A stretch of 64,000 bases of DNA from Symsagittifera roscoffensis (taxonomy: Eukaryota; Xenacoelomorpha; Acoela; Convolutidae), in contig NC_087064.1 in assembly GCF_963678635.1 (NCBI RefSeq), positions 71,547,465 to 71,611,464 of the forward strand. The letters are read 5' to 3'. Within the stretch, counting starts at the first letter, position 1. The number at the start of each line of letters is the position of its first letter. Positions 20,027 through 31,204 of the stretch are shown piece by piece. Under the pieces are notes generated by a model. The model saw only the letters and a program-made list of their open reading frames with translations. It made no database searches and was not told the DNA's origin. The position numbers were made by a program, and so were the translations under genes.

Positions 20027-21415
20027 TAACTCGCCATCACTTCAACACTTTATCATTTCTTAATAATTTGTCAACATTTTTGAACCAGATGTTGAGGCTG
20101 GGTTCCTTTTCGCTGTCCATTTTTTCTTTTTCATTTTTATGATTTGTAATCTGACAATATGCACGAAATTTCTAGTCTCCTCTTTTTGTTTAATTTTTAC
20201 CCGGATCTACTTAACAATTGCACCCCCCTTGTTCAATTGCCCCCAATTTTGCATAAGAAATGTAGGAAAGAAAAAATAGTTTTTCTAGTTTTTCCAATCA
20301 TATACTGTGATAGTAATTCTCAAATGCGTGATTCTCAAATTCTGGTTTCTTTAGGTGTGTCGTTTCTTTTAAAATTTTAAGTTTGAACTGTAGTGCAAGT
20401 TTGAACTGTAGTAATATTGAAGTAGCTTTTTTTCTAGCTCGAATTTGTTTTACGGTGCTTTGACAACTTTCTACCTATGAAGCGCGGTCTCTATGAAAAT
20501 CAAGCTCATTTAGTAATTTTTTAAACGATTTGTTTGTCTTTCTCCTTCCGTTGGTCATCTACTTAAAATTGACGGTTCGGATCTAATTAACAATTGCGCA
20601 CCCCCCCCCCCCCCCCCCCACCTCTGCAATTGCCCCCAATTTTGCATTTTTGCATCAGAACCGTAAGAAAGAAAAAATAGTTTTTCTAGTTTTTCCCATG
20701 ATATACTGTGATAGTATTTATTTGCATGCTATCATGTGCACAGGAACCGGGTAAACTGGTTTTTGTCGAAGCATTACGTTACTTAGGTTTTTAATTCTAA
20801 GTGATTTTTTCTTAGATCTTTTTTACAATCGAAGTAATTTACTTGTCGAAATTTCAATGAAAACGAAAATGGCAAGAATTTAACGAAGCCTTGGAGAGAA
20901 CGTGTAATTTTTGATCTTCCTTTTTTCTACAAACCCGATTAAATATTCATCTTCATGGATATTTGCTTGATTTAGAATCATGAATTCAGGCGACTCAATT
21001 CTTTTGCTCTTTTTTCTTTTCAATTGACGGTGAATTTCCTATCTTTATTCATTCTCTGCAAGAAAAACAACCAAATCAGCACTGAAATTTAGTTCGTGAG
21101 ACCAATGTAATTCTATTTTCAAGAAATCGTGACTCGCCCTCGATAAAAAATTTCAGTCATTCTCAACCTGTTTTAACAGAAGAACTATACATAAAATTCA
21201 ATCAACCATGAATTAATGTGGATAGAAATTAAATTTGCATGCATGGTATGTATTGCAGAATTTACAAACTTAACATAAATTGTACCAAGTAAACAAAAGT
21301 TACTACGAGTCTTTCAGATGTAAATCGCTCATTTCTTTGATTTTTTTCATTCATGTTAGCAAATTTCTAGACTAGAGTCAATTTGATCCATTCAACTTCT
21401 CACTTTGTTCCTCGA

Positions 21416-21705
21416 TCATTTTTTGCCCCCTTGGTGCTGAGTTTTCCCTTGATTCACATTGTCCGCAGCAGCTCCTTGCGCCCTAAATAGAATATGACAA
21501 GATTACCAAAAAAGAATTTAATTAAAAATGGTCATCATTTTTGTAAGGTGATTTTTTTCGAAACGTAATTGTAACCATCAAATATGAGATCAACCAACCT
21601 GGAGGCGAATCCTCCCGACTGCGTTTGGCCTGTTCCGCTGCTTTTGGCCTCGGAGCTCTGGATTCTTGCGGCCGCATCTGTGGTCATTGGAGTTTCTCCT
21701 GGCAT
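21416..21705 (-). CDS. SMP-domain (LEA-like) small protein, paralogue B
   Basis: Exons at 21599-21705 (ATG at 21705-21703) and 21416-21482, with a 116 bp intron at 21483-21598. Exons and intron match paralogue A, and the 57-residue product is the same (for its parts see paralogue A). It exists because of the 6 kb tandem duplication. In the leader, A has TTA where B has TAA in frame with the ATG, a change expected to be harmless if the leader is untranslated. Upstream DNA is as in A, including the inverted-repeat element at 22010-22364, so both copies could be expressed from equivalent promoters. Confidence 0.85.
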
Positions 21706-22009
21706 GTTGATCAAGTCTTGACTTTAGAATTCTAAAACAGCAATGAATTATGCGGTTTAGGTACAATGTTAAGTATGAGAGTTTTGGAGGCCGAGCAATA
21801 GGCAGAATGGTCCAAATGCAGAATGAGTCCAAGAGCAGAAAAACAGAAAAATATTTTGACTTATATTGGTATATATACCGGCTTATTGATAAAACAATTA
21901 GAATCGTCAAAAAGGGAGGCGGAGCAATAAGCAGAATGGTCTAAGAGCAAATGGGTCCAAGAGCAGAAAAACAGAAAAATTTTAAGTTGGTTTGTACGGG
22001 CGGTGAATT

Positions 22010-22364
22010 CCCATAGGTTCCAAAATAAAAAATCAGTCGCATAAGTTCCAAAATTGATCTTCTTGAATTCTGATTGGTTGAAATTTGAGCCAACGAATTT
22101 GTGGATTGATTGTTTACTGTTCAACCAGCATAAACTCAAGCTGCAGAATAGTGACCGCCGCAGCCGCGCCAACGTGTTGCGAGCTTGCCACCAAAGGGTA
22201 GGACTCTATACGAAATTTAGAGCCGGTTATCGCCGCGAAGCGGCGACCTTAAACCGAGACTCGGCTAATTTAGTCTTTTGACCAATTGAAAAGATTTGGA
22301 ACTTATGCGACTGCTTTTTTATTTTGGAACCTATGGGACTGATTTTTCATTTTGGAACCTATGG
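22010..22364. mobile_element. Inverted-repeat element upstream of SMP-like gene B
   Basis: Unit B copy of 16174-16528 with the same arms (CCCATAGGTTCC at the left end and its complement at the right). It carries no separate insertion signature because it was copied with the unit. Confidence 0.65.
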
Positions 22365-23454
22365 ATACGCACCTATACGGGCTAACTTGGTTTATTTGAC
22401 TTAAGTTGGTTTATACGGGCTTATTGATAAAACAAATATCAGAATCGTCAATAAATACCAAGAAAATGAATAAATTATGCATGAATTGAATAACTTCATG
22501 AAGTTTTTTGATTGAATTTTTTTTTAAATCTTAATTAAATTATTTAAATTATGCATAAAATGTTCGTTGTTCTGGTATTATTGTCATTTCTGATAATTAA
22601 TTTATCGATTAGCTTGAAAAAATTGATTTTCTTCATTTTTTCTTCTCTTTGATCCTTCTGCTCTTAGACCATTCTGCTTTTTGACGGGCCACCGAATTTT
22701 AGTGTGTATGTGGGCCGGCGGGGTTCGGGTTTAGGAAAATTAAGGGGGCAACGCACTGCTTTCAAACAGTTTTAGGATGAAAAAATGGTATGACTAACTT
22801 ACTTTCTTTCGATGCTGCTGTTAAATGAATGATATTTAGTTTTGAAAAAGCTCGCTTTTATACTTGAGATAGTTTCAGTTACAGATGCAGTTATTTTTCT
22901 CTTATTTGAAATGATGACATGTAATAATGCGTCGCATCGACGTTTCAACCGGCCGAATAGAAAGCAAATGTTAAATAATCAATGTTCTTGATGCTCAATT
23001 CCTTTATTGATGATATAATTTTTCATCGTTCAAATATATTTTTATGGTAATTTTTTTTTGCAGCTTTTGTTTTGTATAAGACGCATCAAGTTAAACTATC
23101 ACTAAATTTTTGAGTTACAAAGTTTTTTGGCGGATTTATTTGAGAAATTTCGAGTGTAAAACTCAAGTCATATAATTTCTGCAATTGTTTCTGTTTATCG
23201 TCTTTTTTCTAGAAAAATGGTCGTACAATAGTCAATAACAGTGTGAAAATTTTTCGAAAAGAAATTGAAGTTTTAACTTGCATTGTTTGCTCATTGTGTT
23301 TTCCGCACTTTTCGATATACTTCTAAGTCGATTCACTGCACATGTTTTCTGTTTGGTTGGAATGCAGTTTTTGAGGAATGCCAGTTAAGCAGTTTCAGAT
23401 TTTTCTCAGGAATGTTAATTCATTTCTCAGAAGTGCAGAAAACGGTGTCTGATT

Positions 23455-23648
23455 AATAAGACGACATAGCTGTTACGACGACAAATGCTTTCGATGACCA
23501 GCTTCAAGAGGACGCTACCACACAAATTCTGCTCAGATGTTATTACTAAGAAATTGTATTCACTTAAATTCAAACAGTTCAATTTCTATGTGTTAACTCT
23601 ATTTTGTCGTCATCATGTCATGTCGTCTTAGTATCTTGTCGTCTTATT
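23455..23648. mobile_element. 194 bp inverted-repeat element, copy in unit B
   Basis: Same element as 17620-17813 with AATAAGACGACA ends. Its presence at the same place in both units dates it before the duplication. Confidence 0.6.
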
Positions 23649-24114
23649 TTTACCTGGCCCCGTCTCAGAAATTCTAATTCATTTCTCAGAAATACAAAAT
23701 AAATAATTCCTGGATGCAAATGCATCTCACTGAACTGAACGGAAATATAGCTTCCTTGATAAAATATTAATAAGGATTGACAAAAAAGGAACCATCTGCA
23801 AAAGCAACCAGAAAAAAAGCATTCCAACGAAAAAAATGCAGTCAAAAATGAAAAGCCTTTAATGTATTATTTACACTCAATGTAAAAGATAACAAAAGAA
23901 AATTGAAGCCCTAGGTTATGGTTGAGGGGCTCTTTTACTATGCCCACTTTTGAAAAAAAGGGGGGGGGGATATTCGTTACTGGTATAAAATTCTGATATG
24001 CTTAACTGCTGATTTATTTTCTTTATAGGGGGGAAAGAGTACCGTCCTAATAGCATAATTGTTGATTAGCATTGCCAAAAGAATGCAGTTCACTCGCTAG
24101 TTATGTGAAAAGAA

Positions 24115-24443
24115 TTGCTTGGCATTACCGTAATAGCTGATCGCTTGAAAAGCGTGCACTTTGCCAAATCATTTGAGTTCGAACCGAAGATCCAGATCCG
24201 AATTCCAATTGTTTTTGACATTATCCAGAATGTCAAAGTTCCAGATTGTCGTATTTCACAGGAAACTGCTGTTTATCTTGCTACTAATAGTCGTGCATAG
24301 TGCGTAGAATGAGATTCGAGTCCGAAGCAACATCGGTACATCGCAAGGATTTGCGGCGCAAAGTCTTAGTAACTACCCCCAACCCTCACGAAGAAAGAAT
24401 TGAACAGTTCAGATTATACAATATTTGCACGGGGTCTAGTTAA
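24115..24443 (+). CDS. Coding-like fragments of unknown protein (unit B)
   Basis: Unit B counterpart of 18513-18841: a 61-codon frame to 24300 and the 44-codon ORF at 24309-24443. No change relative to unit A was noticed. Identity reflects the recent duplication rather than selection, so it adds no support for coding. Confidence 0.3.
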
Positions 24444-24867
24444 GAAGATCTACGCAAAATATTCATTCGTTAACAGGTAATGAGATCCGGGGTAGTTCCG
24501 CGACCTATGTCCCGACTTTGCAAAGTCACGACGCACCCCCAGATAGCATATAGTTGTTACCAGATTTTAAGGAGCAAAAAATAGACATTGATTTTAACTG
24601 TTGGCGAAATTCGGGTGGACTTAGAATTTAAAAAAAATTTAAATAAATACCATTCACTGTATTCTAATTCAGATTGAATAAGTTATTCAGAATGAAAACT
24701 GAGTGCCGTATCTGCTTAAACATTTGTGATCATCCTTAACCATCACAAATAGTTTGCATCATTCTGAAAACTCTGCAACAAAAAAGTGTTAGCCAGAATT
24801 AGGCGCAAGGGTAAACATAAGATAATTTATTTCTCTAGTTTTTGTTCCGACTTACCTGGCTTACTGA

Positions 24868-25397
24868 TTGTTCCGACTTTCGATACGAAAGTAACGGAAT
24901 ATTTTGTGCTCGGGGTGGGTTTTTTTTTCTTCAGACAAATTTCGACTTTTTAACTAGCCATTTTTGACGGAATTTTTTAATATCATTCAAAAGGTATTGT
25001 TGTCCTCAGCTTAAATTTGAATTCATATTTCACCTGTGATCATTTTTTGTAAAGTTATGGGGGTTTAAAGGTTGCCAATTTGGACAATTTGGGACAATTA
25101 GCGCGCGATATATTTTGCGCTATTAACGCGTAAGCGGAGATTTAATCCGTCTTAAAAATCGTTCCAAATTGGTTGGAAGAAGCTTATTTGCCATAATTGA
25201 TTTGTTACAAGGAGCGACATCTATCTTTTTGTACTTTTTATGGCCTGTGGGTAAAAGATGATTTTCAAAAAAAATTCAAGTTTTAGAAAAAAAAATTTCA
25301 TTTTATTTTATTACATTTTTTTTTGGTTATTACTGCTCCTTAAACATTTAAAGGCAGTCGGAACATTCAGGGCTTCGCCCCGATACGAGCAGTCTTG
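24868..25397 (-). mobile_element. ~510 bp element, copy c (reversed, complete)
   Basis: Reverse orientation relative to copy a, starting TTGTTCCGACTTTCG and ending CGAGCAGTCTTG. It is about as diverged from copy a as two independent insertions would be, with small indels, so it is not a recent inversion product. With copy a it brackets the whole A+B duplication in mirror orientation. Confidence 0.7.
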
Positions 25398-25399
25398 TT

Positions 25400-26490
25400 T
25401 TAGTTTTTCAAATCGTTTCATTAAAATTTCAATTGGTATTTCAAAGAACCTTGTAAAAAACAGCCGCTCATGTCAGTAAAGAAAAACTGTATGAAAGTGT
25501 ACACATGCTGAGTTCATAGGTTAATGAAAACGTATACATAGTTTCTGGTATTTCTTTTATAGAATCTGAATTGTTTCAGTTTTTATTTTTTCTGTAAAAA
25601 AACGTGTCTGATGTCAATCAATAGATAGTGGTTTTTTCTAAATATGTAGTAGAGAAGCAACAGTCGTAAAAAAGCCTAGGAAAAATCCGAGAAAAAATTT
25701 CTACTATGCGTGCATCAGCAACTTAAGCAACTTAGAAATGAGATGAAATATAACGTTTCTCAAGCTTTTTATATGATTTAAGGTTTCCAGCTTTTTTCAA
25801 AAGCTGAAATTCTCTTTGAATATTGGAAGTCTTGGAAACTGAAACCGAAAACAGTTTTTTTTAAAGATCTTTGAACCGGGATGGATCTTCGAGATTTCTG
25901 TCGATCAAGGTAGATATTACTTAAGTCAAGTTTTTCGTCTTTTGTCCAGCATTCCTTAAAGAACATTTTACGTAAGTTACTGCTGGTTTCTTTTTTTTAC
26001 TAGTGGTGAATGAATGGACTTTTTTACCGGAAAACTTTCCTAAACAACTATGTAAATTATTAAAAAATTCTCCTGAAAATGCAATGTTTCGATTCTATTG
26101 CGTATCGTCAAAAGCAAGTAAGTTGAATATTTTACGTATTGTTCATTTTAGAAGGAGATAACTCAATGGTCTAGGGTAAGACCTCGCAGTAATAATTTTT
26201 CATTTTTTTAGCTTCAAGTATTTTTCGAAAAAAGAACTTAGCATAAATAATCAGTTAAACAATGTTTCTTTGAGGCAAAATTATGATATGGTTGATAAAA
26301 GCTGACCCATTTCAATATTGAATACCATTTCTTTGTTTATACCTGATTAAATTAATTGACCGACTAAGATTGTCAATTTTTCTTCGTAGTGCGATGTTAC
26401 TCGGGATGATATTTATTCTGTTTTTACTGATTTCGAAATTGACGTAACATGCACGTTTTATTCAAATAACGCTATATCGTACATATTATG
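25400..26490. other. Unassigned AT-rich stretch
   Basis: No convincing gene. It contains one copy of the ~100 bp repeat noted at 26110-26215. ORFs here are short and biased in composition. Confidence 0.4.
26110..26215 (+). repeat. ~100 bp dispersed repeat with an A-box-like core, copy 1
   Basis: The segment with 'taactcaatggtctagggta' is repeated at 29105-29205 together with flanking 'ttacgtattgttcatt' type sequence. The core resembles a tRNA D-arm/A-box (TRGCNNAGYNGG) with two mismatches. I find no B-box or cloverleaf, so I do not call a tRNA; a SINE head is possible. Confidence 0.4.
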
Positions 26491-26492
26491 TT

Positions 26493-26732
26493 TTAAAAAT
26501 TAGTTAGTTTATATTTGCAGGTTCTGTGAATCAAGTCTGAAGGATTAAAGTCAATTTCATTGGGATTTTTATACTTTTTCTTGAAACCCTTTTTCTGTAT
26601 TTCGTTAAATTGTTTCTCGCTAAGGTGTACATTTGAATCTAGATCCATTTTAGTCTTTTTTGCTTTTTTGTTTTGTCTAACAAAATATTTTTCTATTTTG
26701 TTAGTACAGTCTAAGTCTTCTTTTAACATCAC
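26493..26732 (-). CDS. Lysine-rich ORF, possibly retroelement-derived
   Basis: A 79-codon minus-strand frame, rich in K, N and D, with 'HLSEKQFNEIQKKGFKKKY' and 'NEIDFNPSDLIHRTCKYKL'. The composition is protein-like, but A-rich DNA tends to give K/N-rich frames. It lies downstream, in the same orientation, of the gag-like remnant at 28137-28698 and may belong to the same former element. No domain is recognised. Confidence 0.25.
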   Translation of the reverse strand: MMLKEDLDCTNKIEKYFVRQNKKAKKTKMDLDSNVHLSEKQFNEIQKKGFKKKYKNPNEIDFNPSDLIHRTCKYKLTNF

Positions 26733-27384
26733 CTTTTTTAAAGATTATATTTGATTTTCGACGTCTTTTAAATAAAATTTGAACTTTAATTCCTTGAATT
26801 AATAAAAAGAAAATGATCTGATGTATTCACTCTTTCCGTGCTTGATATATGTAAAGGCAATTTAATCAATTACGCAGTGTTTCGAATTTAAAATTATTTC
26901 AACACCTTCTAGTCTTTGTCCTTTTGACCTTTCGAGAAAAGTACCAATTTATTTGTAAGAAACTTTTAGCAATCGGGTGGGAGGGGGGTGTTTTCTTCTT
27001 GGGAATAGAACGTCTTTTAAAGTTTACTCCTTTTAAAAATTACTTTTCAATTTCAAAGGATTTTTCTGGTTTGAATACTACGATTGCTGGGTCAATTTAA
27101 ATGGGTTTCAGGGGCTATCGGTCTGTTTTGATCTGAAAGAAAATATTTATAATAAAAAATATGAATGATTTACTTTTCCTAGATTGGTCATAGATATTGA
27201 TACTCTTGGATAAAGTTTTATTCAAAAAATCTGTGAATTTCTTTGATTTGAAAGAAAATCGAAAGCAAATATTTAAATTGAATTTTTATTTTTTGCCTAA
27301 ACAATTCTTTGTTTTCAACTAAACATTCCGTTCAAGTATAAAATTAGCAACTAAATGGTATAAAATCATTAACTTTTCTCCATT

Positions 27385-27480
27385 GACAGCTACAGTTTTT
27401 GAGTTGATAGCTGCTAATTTAAAGTGATAGCTGGTAATTTACAGCTGGTATTTTGATAGCTGATTTTTTACAAAGCTGGT
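27385..27480. repeat. Short imperfect repeats of a 'gatagctg' motif
   Basis: The motif 'tgatagctg' with a following 'taattt' occurs about four times in under 100 bases, at irregular spacing. It looks like local slippage; no function is evident. Confidence 0.45.
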
Positions 27481-28136
27481 TATTCACATTATCAAAAGAA
27501 GTGTCAAAACCTAGAAGAGAACACATTGCTCCAGTGTCTAGCTTTGGAGGGTTTCATGACCTTTATTTCTTTTCTCACAAGAGATACTAATATTTTGTAA
27601 TTCTGGGACTTCTATGTCACTCTGGGACTCCTACTACAACTATTATTTCTAAAAATTGAATTTTGAGGCTTCTTTTGGTTGCTTAAAAATTTTCGGTTTT
27701 TTAGCGGGCCCTTTTTAGTTTTGGTATATAAATCTTTCTTATGAAAATGTGTTCTGTTTCAATTTTACAATATGTGTTTCGTTGTTTGTTCAGGATTAGT
27801 GTGGATATAATTTTTTATACATTTGTAACTATTTCGGTCCTTAAATTAGTTTTTTTAAAATTCCTTTTTTTCATCTTGAGATTGAGTATAATTTTTTTGA
27901 GATTAACCTCAAGTTTTCTGAGATTCAAAACTTTTTCATTATCTCTTTATTTTAGTTGTCTGGGAAACTTTCTTGAAATCATCACTTCTTAGGTGACCTG
28001 ATATGTGAGACCATTTGTAAAATCAGGTATGGTTTTGGTTTTCGCCCGGCTCATTTGCAATATATGCTGCCTTTAGTTTGTCCTTTTTCATTAAAACAGT
28101 TATTTCCTTGTGTTGATATCTTTTTTCCTGTATGTT

Positions 28137-28698
28137 AACTGATTATTGAGGTTGCTGAGTTTCTTTCTGTATAATCTAAACCGCAAACTTTTTTAACATA
28201 TGATTTTTCAATTGGGGCCAAGCGAGTTTTTTTTGCTAAAAATTGGTTTGTAAATGGTTTCAAATCTGATGGTTGCAAACTTTGGACAAAAGTTTGAATT
28301 TGCTTGGCAATCTCTGTTGTTTTGTTTTCAAACCTGTACTAATGCTTCTTCTTACGCTCGGTTAACTTATGAAGTTGTCATTTTGATATTTTCTGCGTCT
28401 GCTAGTCCTCAATATTTGTTCTTATGATTAGTGAGTTATAGACCTTTGAGTCAAGCTTCGGTCAAGCTGAATCTGCTGCTAGTTCTCACATTTTTGATAA
28501 ACTTGAGTTCCTCATATGTAATTGAGTATTGTTCTGGTCGGGGTTCGTAGGCGTCTTGGTCATTACATGGACCTGACTTGGTACCAAAGAAAGCAATCCA
28601 TTTTCTACTTTGTTTTGAAAATCTCCAGCATCATCATTTGGGTCTTGCCCTGTAAATGTTCTTAAGACTGCGTCTGAATCTGCCACCACGTTTACCAT
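28137..28698 (-). pseudogene. Gag-like remnant of an LTR-type retroelement
   Basis: Two protein-like stretches on the minus strand, in order. The first, 28486-28698, includes 'LRTFTGQDPNDDAGDFQNKV' and then E-N-G-L-L, the kind of sequence seen in gypsy-type capsid (gag) proteins, where a short 'fdG' motif precedes an acidic helix. The second, 28137-28330, has 'FVQSLQPSDLKPFTNQFLA'. They are in different phases with stops between. I base the gag call on overall resemblance, not on a diagnostic motif, and no CCHC zinc knuckle was found. No protease or reverse transcriptase follows that I can read. Confidence 0.4.
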
Positions 28699-29104
28699 TT
28701 CATTTTTTCTTGGCTAACTGTGGAGACATTGTTTTTATACATTATATGCTTCTTTGAGTGAAGTTTAATGACACTTTATGTTTTCCTGATGACTGTTTTG
28801 TTTCAAATACCTTTAAAAAATTTTCTGGACATTTTTTTGGGTTCTTAAGTGTAGTTTTTCTTTAAAAATATAGATCATGTTACGAGGGTCAATTAACTTC
28901 TGAAAAAATTTGTCTCCTTCTGGAGGAGCTTCGGCGGAAAAGTAACTACAATTTGTGCATATCATCGTTAGAGTGCTCAGAAAAAAATTACGGGGCCTTT
29001 CTGTTAGTCGGCTTTGCTTACTATAAAATTTTTAAATTCATCTTTCACCCTGAGTTTTTCAAATACAGTTACAAAAACTTTGGAATTAGTTGATCTTGTT
29101 TCTT

Positions 29105-29205
29105 ACGAAATGTTCAGGATATCGTTTGAATATCTTACGTATTATTCATTAAGAAAGGAGGTAACTCAATGTTCTAGGGTAAGACCTCGCAGTAATTATA
29201 TTTCA
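29105..29205 (+). repeat. ~100 bp dispersed repeat with an A-box-like core, copy 2
   Basis: Second copy of the repeat at 26110-26215, sharing 'taactcaatg', 'tctagggtaagacctcgcag' and the upstream 'ttacgtatt.ttcatt' block. About 80-85% alike by eye. Confidence 0.4.
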
Positions 29206-29209
29206 AGGT

Positions 29210-30515
29210 TGAAGCCAGTTTTAACTAATAAAACAAAAAAACTTTCGAATTGCTAACGGCAAAACACGTTTTTTTCCAAAATCTTAAATATGATGCTCAA
29301 AATTTAAGATTTCGAGCCAGAAACATACAACGCGAAATCAGGAAATTAGAATTTAAAAGCAATTGTTTTTGATACTTAAAGTTGAAACTTACCAAATAGG
29401 GCCAATCTTTTGATTTAAGGTAGTCAAATATGGACATCTCATTTTACATTTTTGCAGTTCCATCCGAAGATGCGATTAGAATGCTTAAATTAAAACGTTT
29501 GCAAGATTTTTTTTTGGTTCTGAAACAATTGCCCCTGTGATTGAAACTTCAACTAAAAAAAGATGTAACGGGACTGAGATATCAGCCTCAATTACCTAAG
29601 CCTTTGTCATCCCTTGTAATCAAAATCAAAATTTCAATAATTTTGCTCAAAAATTTAATTTGAATCCTAACTATTTGAAACTGAAGCCAAAACAAAACCT
29701 GTTGTTTGATACATGGTTGTTGTAACTTAGTTTTTTTTGGTCAATTATGGCTCCTCAGCTTGTCAGCAAAAAATGGTGGAAACAATGCCCAAAAACTAGT
29801 TTGGAAAAGTTCGCTCAAAATATATTCCTTTTTAGTTGAGCTGTGTTAATTTCTTCTCTGTTTTAGGTCTTTTTAGGTATTTCCTGGTGTTATAGTATAG
29901 ATTTGTATCCCTTGTGAGACATTTTCCTCCCAATACTACATAAGTTGAGATTAAAAACAACTCAGCATAAGATTCGAAAGTTATGAAGGGTTTAAAAAAG
30001 ATGAGAACAATGAAGGAATTGGTTGTAGGTTTGATGAGCTGAATCAAATTTCTAACCGAATAAGAGTTATTTAATTGGCGTGTATAACTAGTCTCTTCTT
30101 TTTTAAAGAAATTTTAATTAAAGGACGTGTATATATTTTTTTAAGCTTTCTTAGTTCAATTGTAATACGTGACTTTTAACAAACTTAACGTCAACCTAAG
30201 ATTTAAGCGCTTATTAAGCCAAAACTAACAATGGTTTAGTGTCTAAAATGATTTCTACTAATGGTCTTAGCAGAAAGCATTTCAACATTTAGAAAATCAA
30301 AAATTGAAAGATTTTCAAATTTTTAGTAGATATCGTCAGGAACAAAGACGCATAATCTAACTCCATGTGAAATTAGATTTGAGAGTGTCTGGGGTACCTA
30401 GGAAAATTATCACATACGATCTACTGAGGAGTATCTGGCAATGAAGCGGCAACTATGTTGCGGACCTTAAGATATATATTCTCTGTATCTGTCTCTTTTT
30501 TTTCTACTGTGACTG
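29210..30515. other. Unassigned AT-rich stretch
   Basis: I see no gene, repeat pair or RNA in this stretch. ORFs are at chance length for the base composition. Confidence 0.4.
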
Positions 30516-30517
30516 AC

Positions 30518-30674
30518 CCAAAGTTTTTTTTTTATTTTTTATTTAATGAGTGGTTTAATCTCTTTGCAGTAAAATGTGTTTTATCTTTTGTTCTCTGACC
30601 CAAAAATTTTTTTTTTTCATTTAATGAGTGGTTTAATCTCTTTGCAGTAAAATGTGTCTCATCTTTTGTTCTCT
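30518..30674. repeat. 78-80 bp tandem duplication
   Basis: Two adjacent copies of a block starting CTGACCCAAA and containing 'tttaatgagtggtttaatct' and 'ctttgcagtaaaatgtgt', differing at a few bases and in the T-run length. Confidence 0.8.
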
Positions 30675-30676
30675 AA

Positions 30677-31203
30677 TTGTTCCGATTTATGCTCGGTGTG
30701 GTTTTTTTTATTCAGTCAATTTTCGCCGATCGAAATACTAGTTTAATTTAATACCCCATTGAAGATATTGACTTCTAGAGTTCAAATTTAAAAAGTTATT
30801 TTACCTTCAATTATTTTTAATACCCCATTGAAGATATTGACTTCTAGAGTTCAAATTTAAAAAGTTATTTTACCTTCAATTATTTTTTGTTAAGTTCTGG
30901 GGGTTTGAAAATTGTCCATGTTCTGGACTAAATTATGCGCGCTTTGAAGAATTTGCTCCTATTGCTGAGAGCGTGATGCAAATTTTTTATAGGCGCAGAA
31001 TTATCCCGCTTAACAAGATCGTTCCAAATTGAACTGGGCTAGCTAATTAGATCGGCCATATTAATTTCATAGGATTCATCATTTCACACTGATATTGTCT
31101 AAAAATTATAGCTTTCGATTTTTTTTTCCCAAAAACTATTCGACATGAATTAAGGGACAGTTGGAACATTCAAGGCTTTGCCCTGAAATACGAGCAGTCT
31201 TTG
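30677..31203 (-). mobile_element. ~510 bp element, copy d (reversed, decayed)
   Basis: Diverged copy in the same orientation as copy c, starting TTGTTCCGATTTATGCTCGG and ending CGAGCAGTCTTTG. It carries its own exact 69 bp internal tandem duplication (30750-30818 and 30819-30887). Confidence 0.65.
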
Positions 31204-31204
31204 T

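Larger units (their letters stand above)
19351..24844. repeat. Recent tandem duplication, unit B
   Basis: Second unit of the pair with 13050-19350. It opens inside the ~510 bp element (only its last ~235 bp, 19351-19584) and ends at 24844. There the shared sequence 'ctctagtttttg' runs into TTCCGACTTACC and, 23 bases later, a complete reversed copy of the ~510 bp element. B lacks the two transposons found only in A and a ~110 bp segment. Its C run near 20592 is longer than A's. Confidence 0.85.

Noticed and set aside
12774..25397. A complete Polinton with long terminal inverted repeats
   Set aside because: No polymerase, integrase or capsid genes lie between the opposed ~510 bp elements, and copy a alone has a clean empty site, so the elements move singly.
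26155..26190. tRNA gene
   Set aside because: Only an A-box-like stretch is present; there is no B-box, anticodon arm or acceptor stem pairing.
27741..27992. 83-codon hydrophobic plus-strand ORF as a membrane protein
   Set aside because: It is a T-rich stretch giving mostly F, L, S and I by composition; there is no homologous copy and the minus strand is equally open in places.
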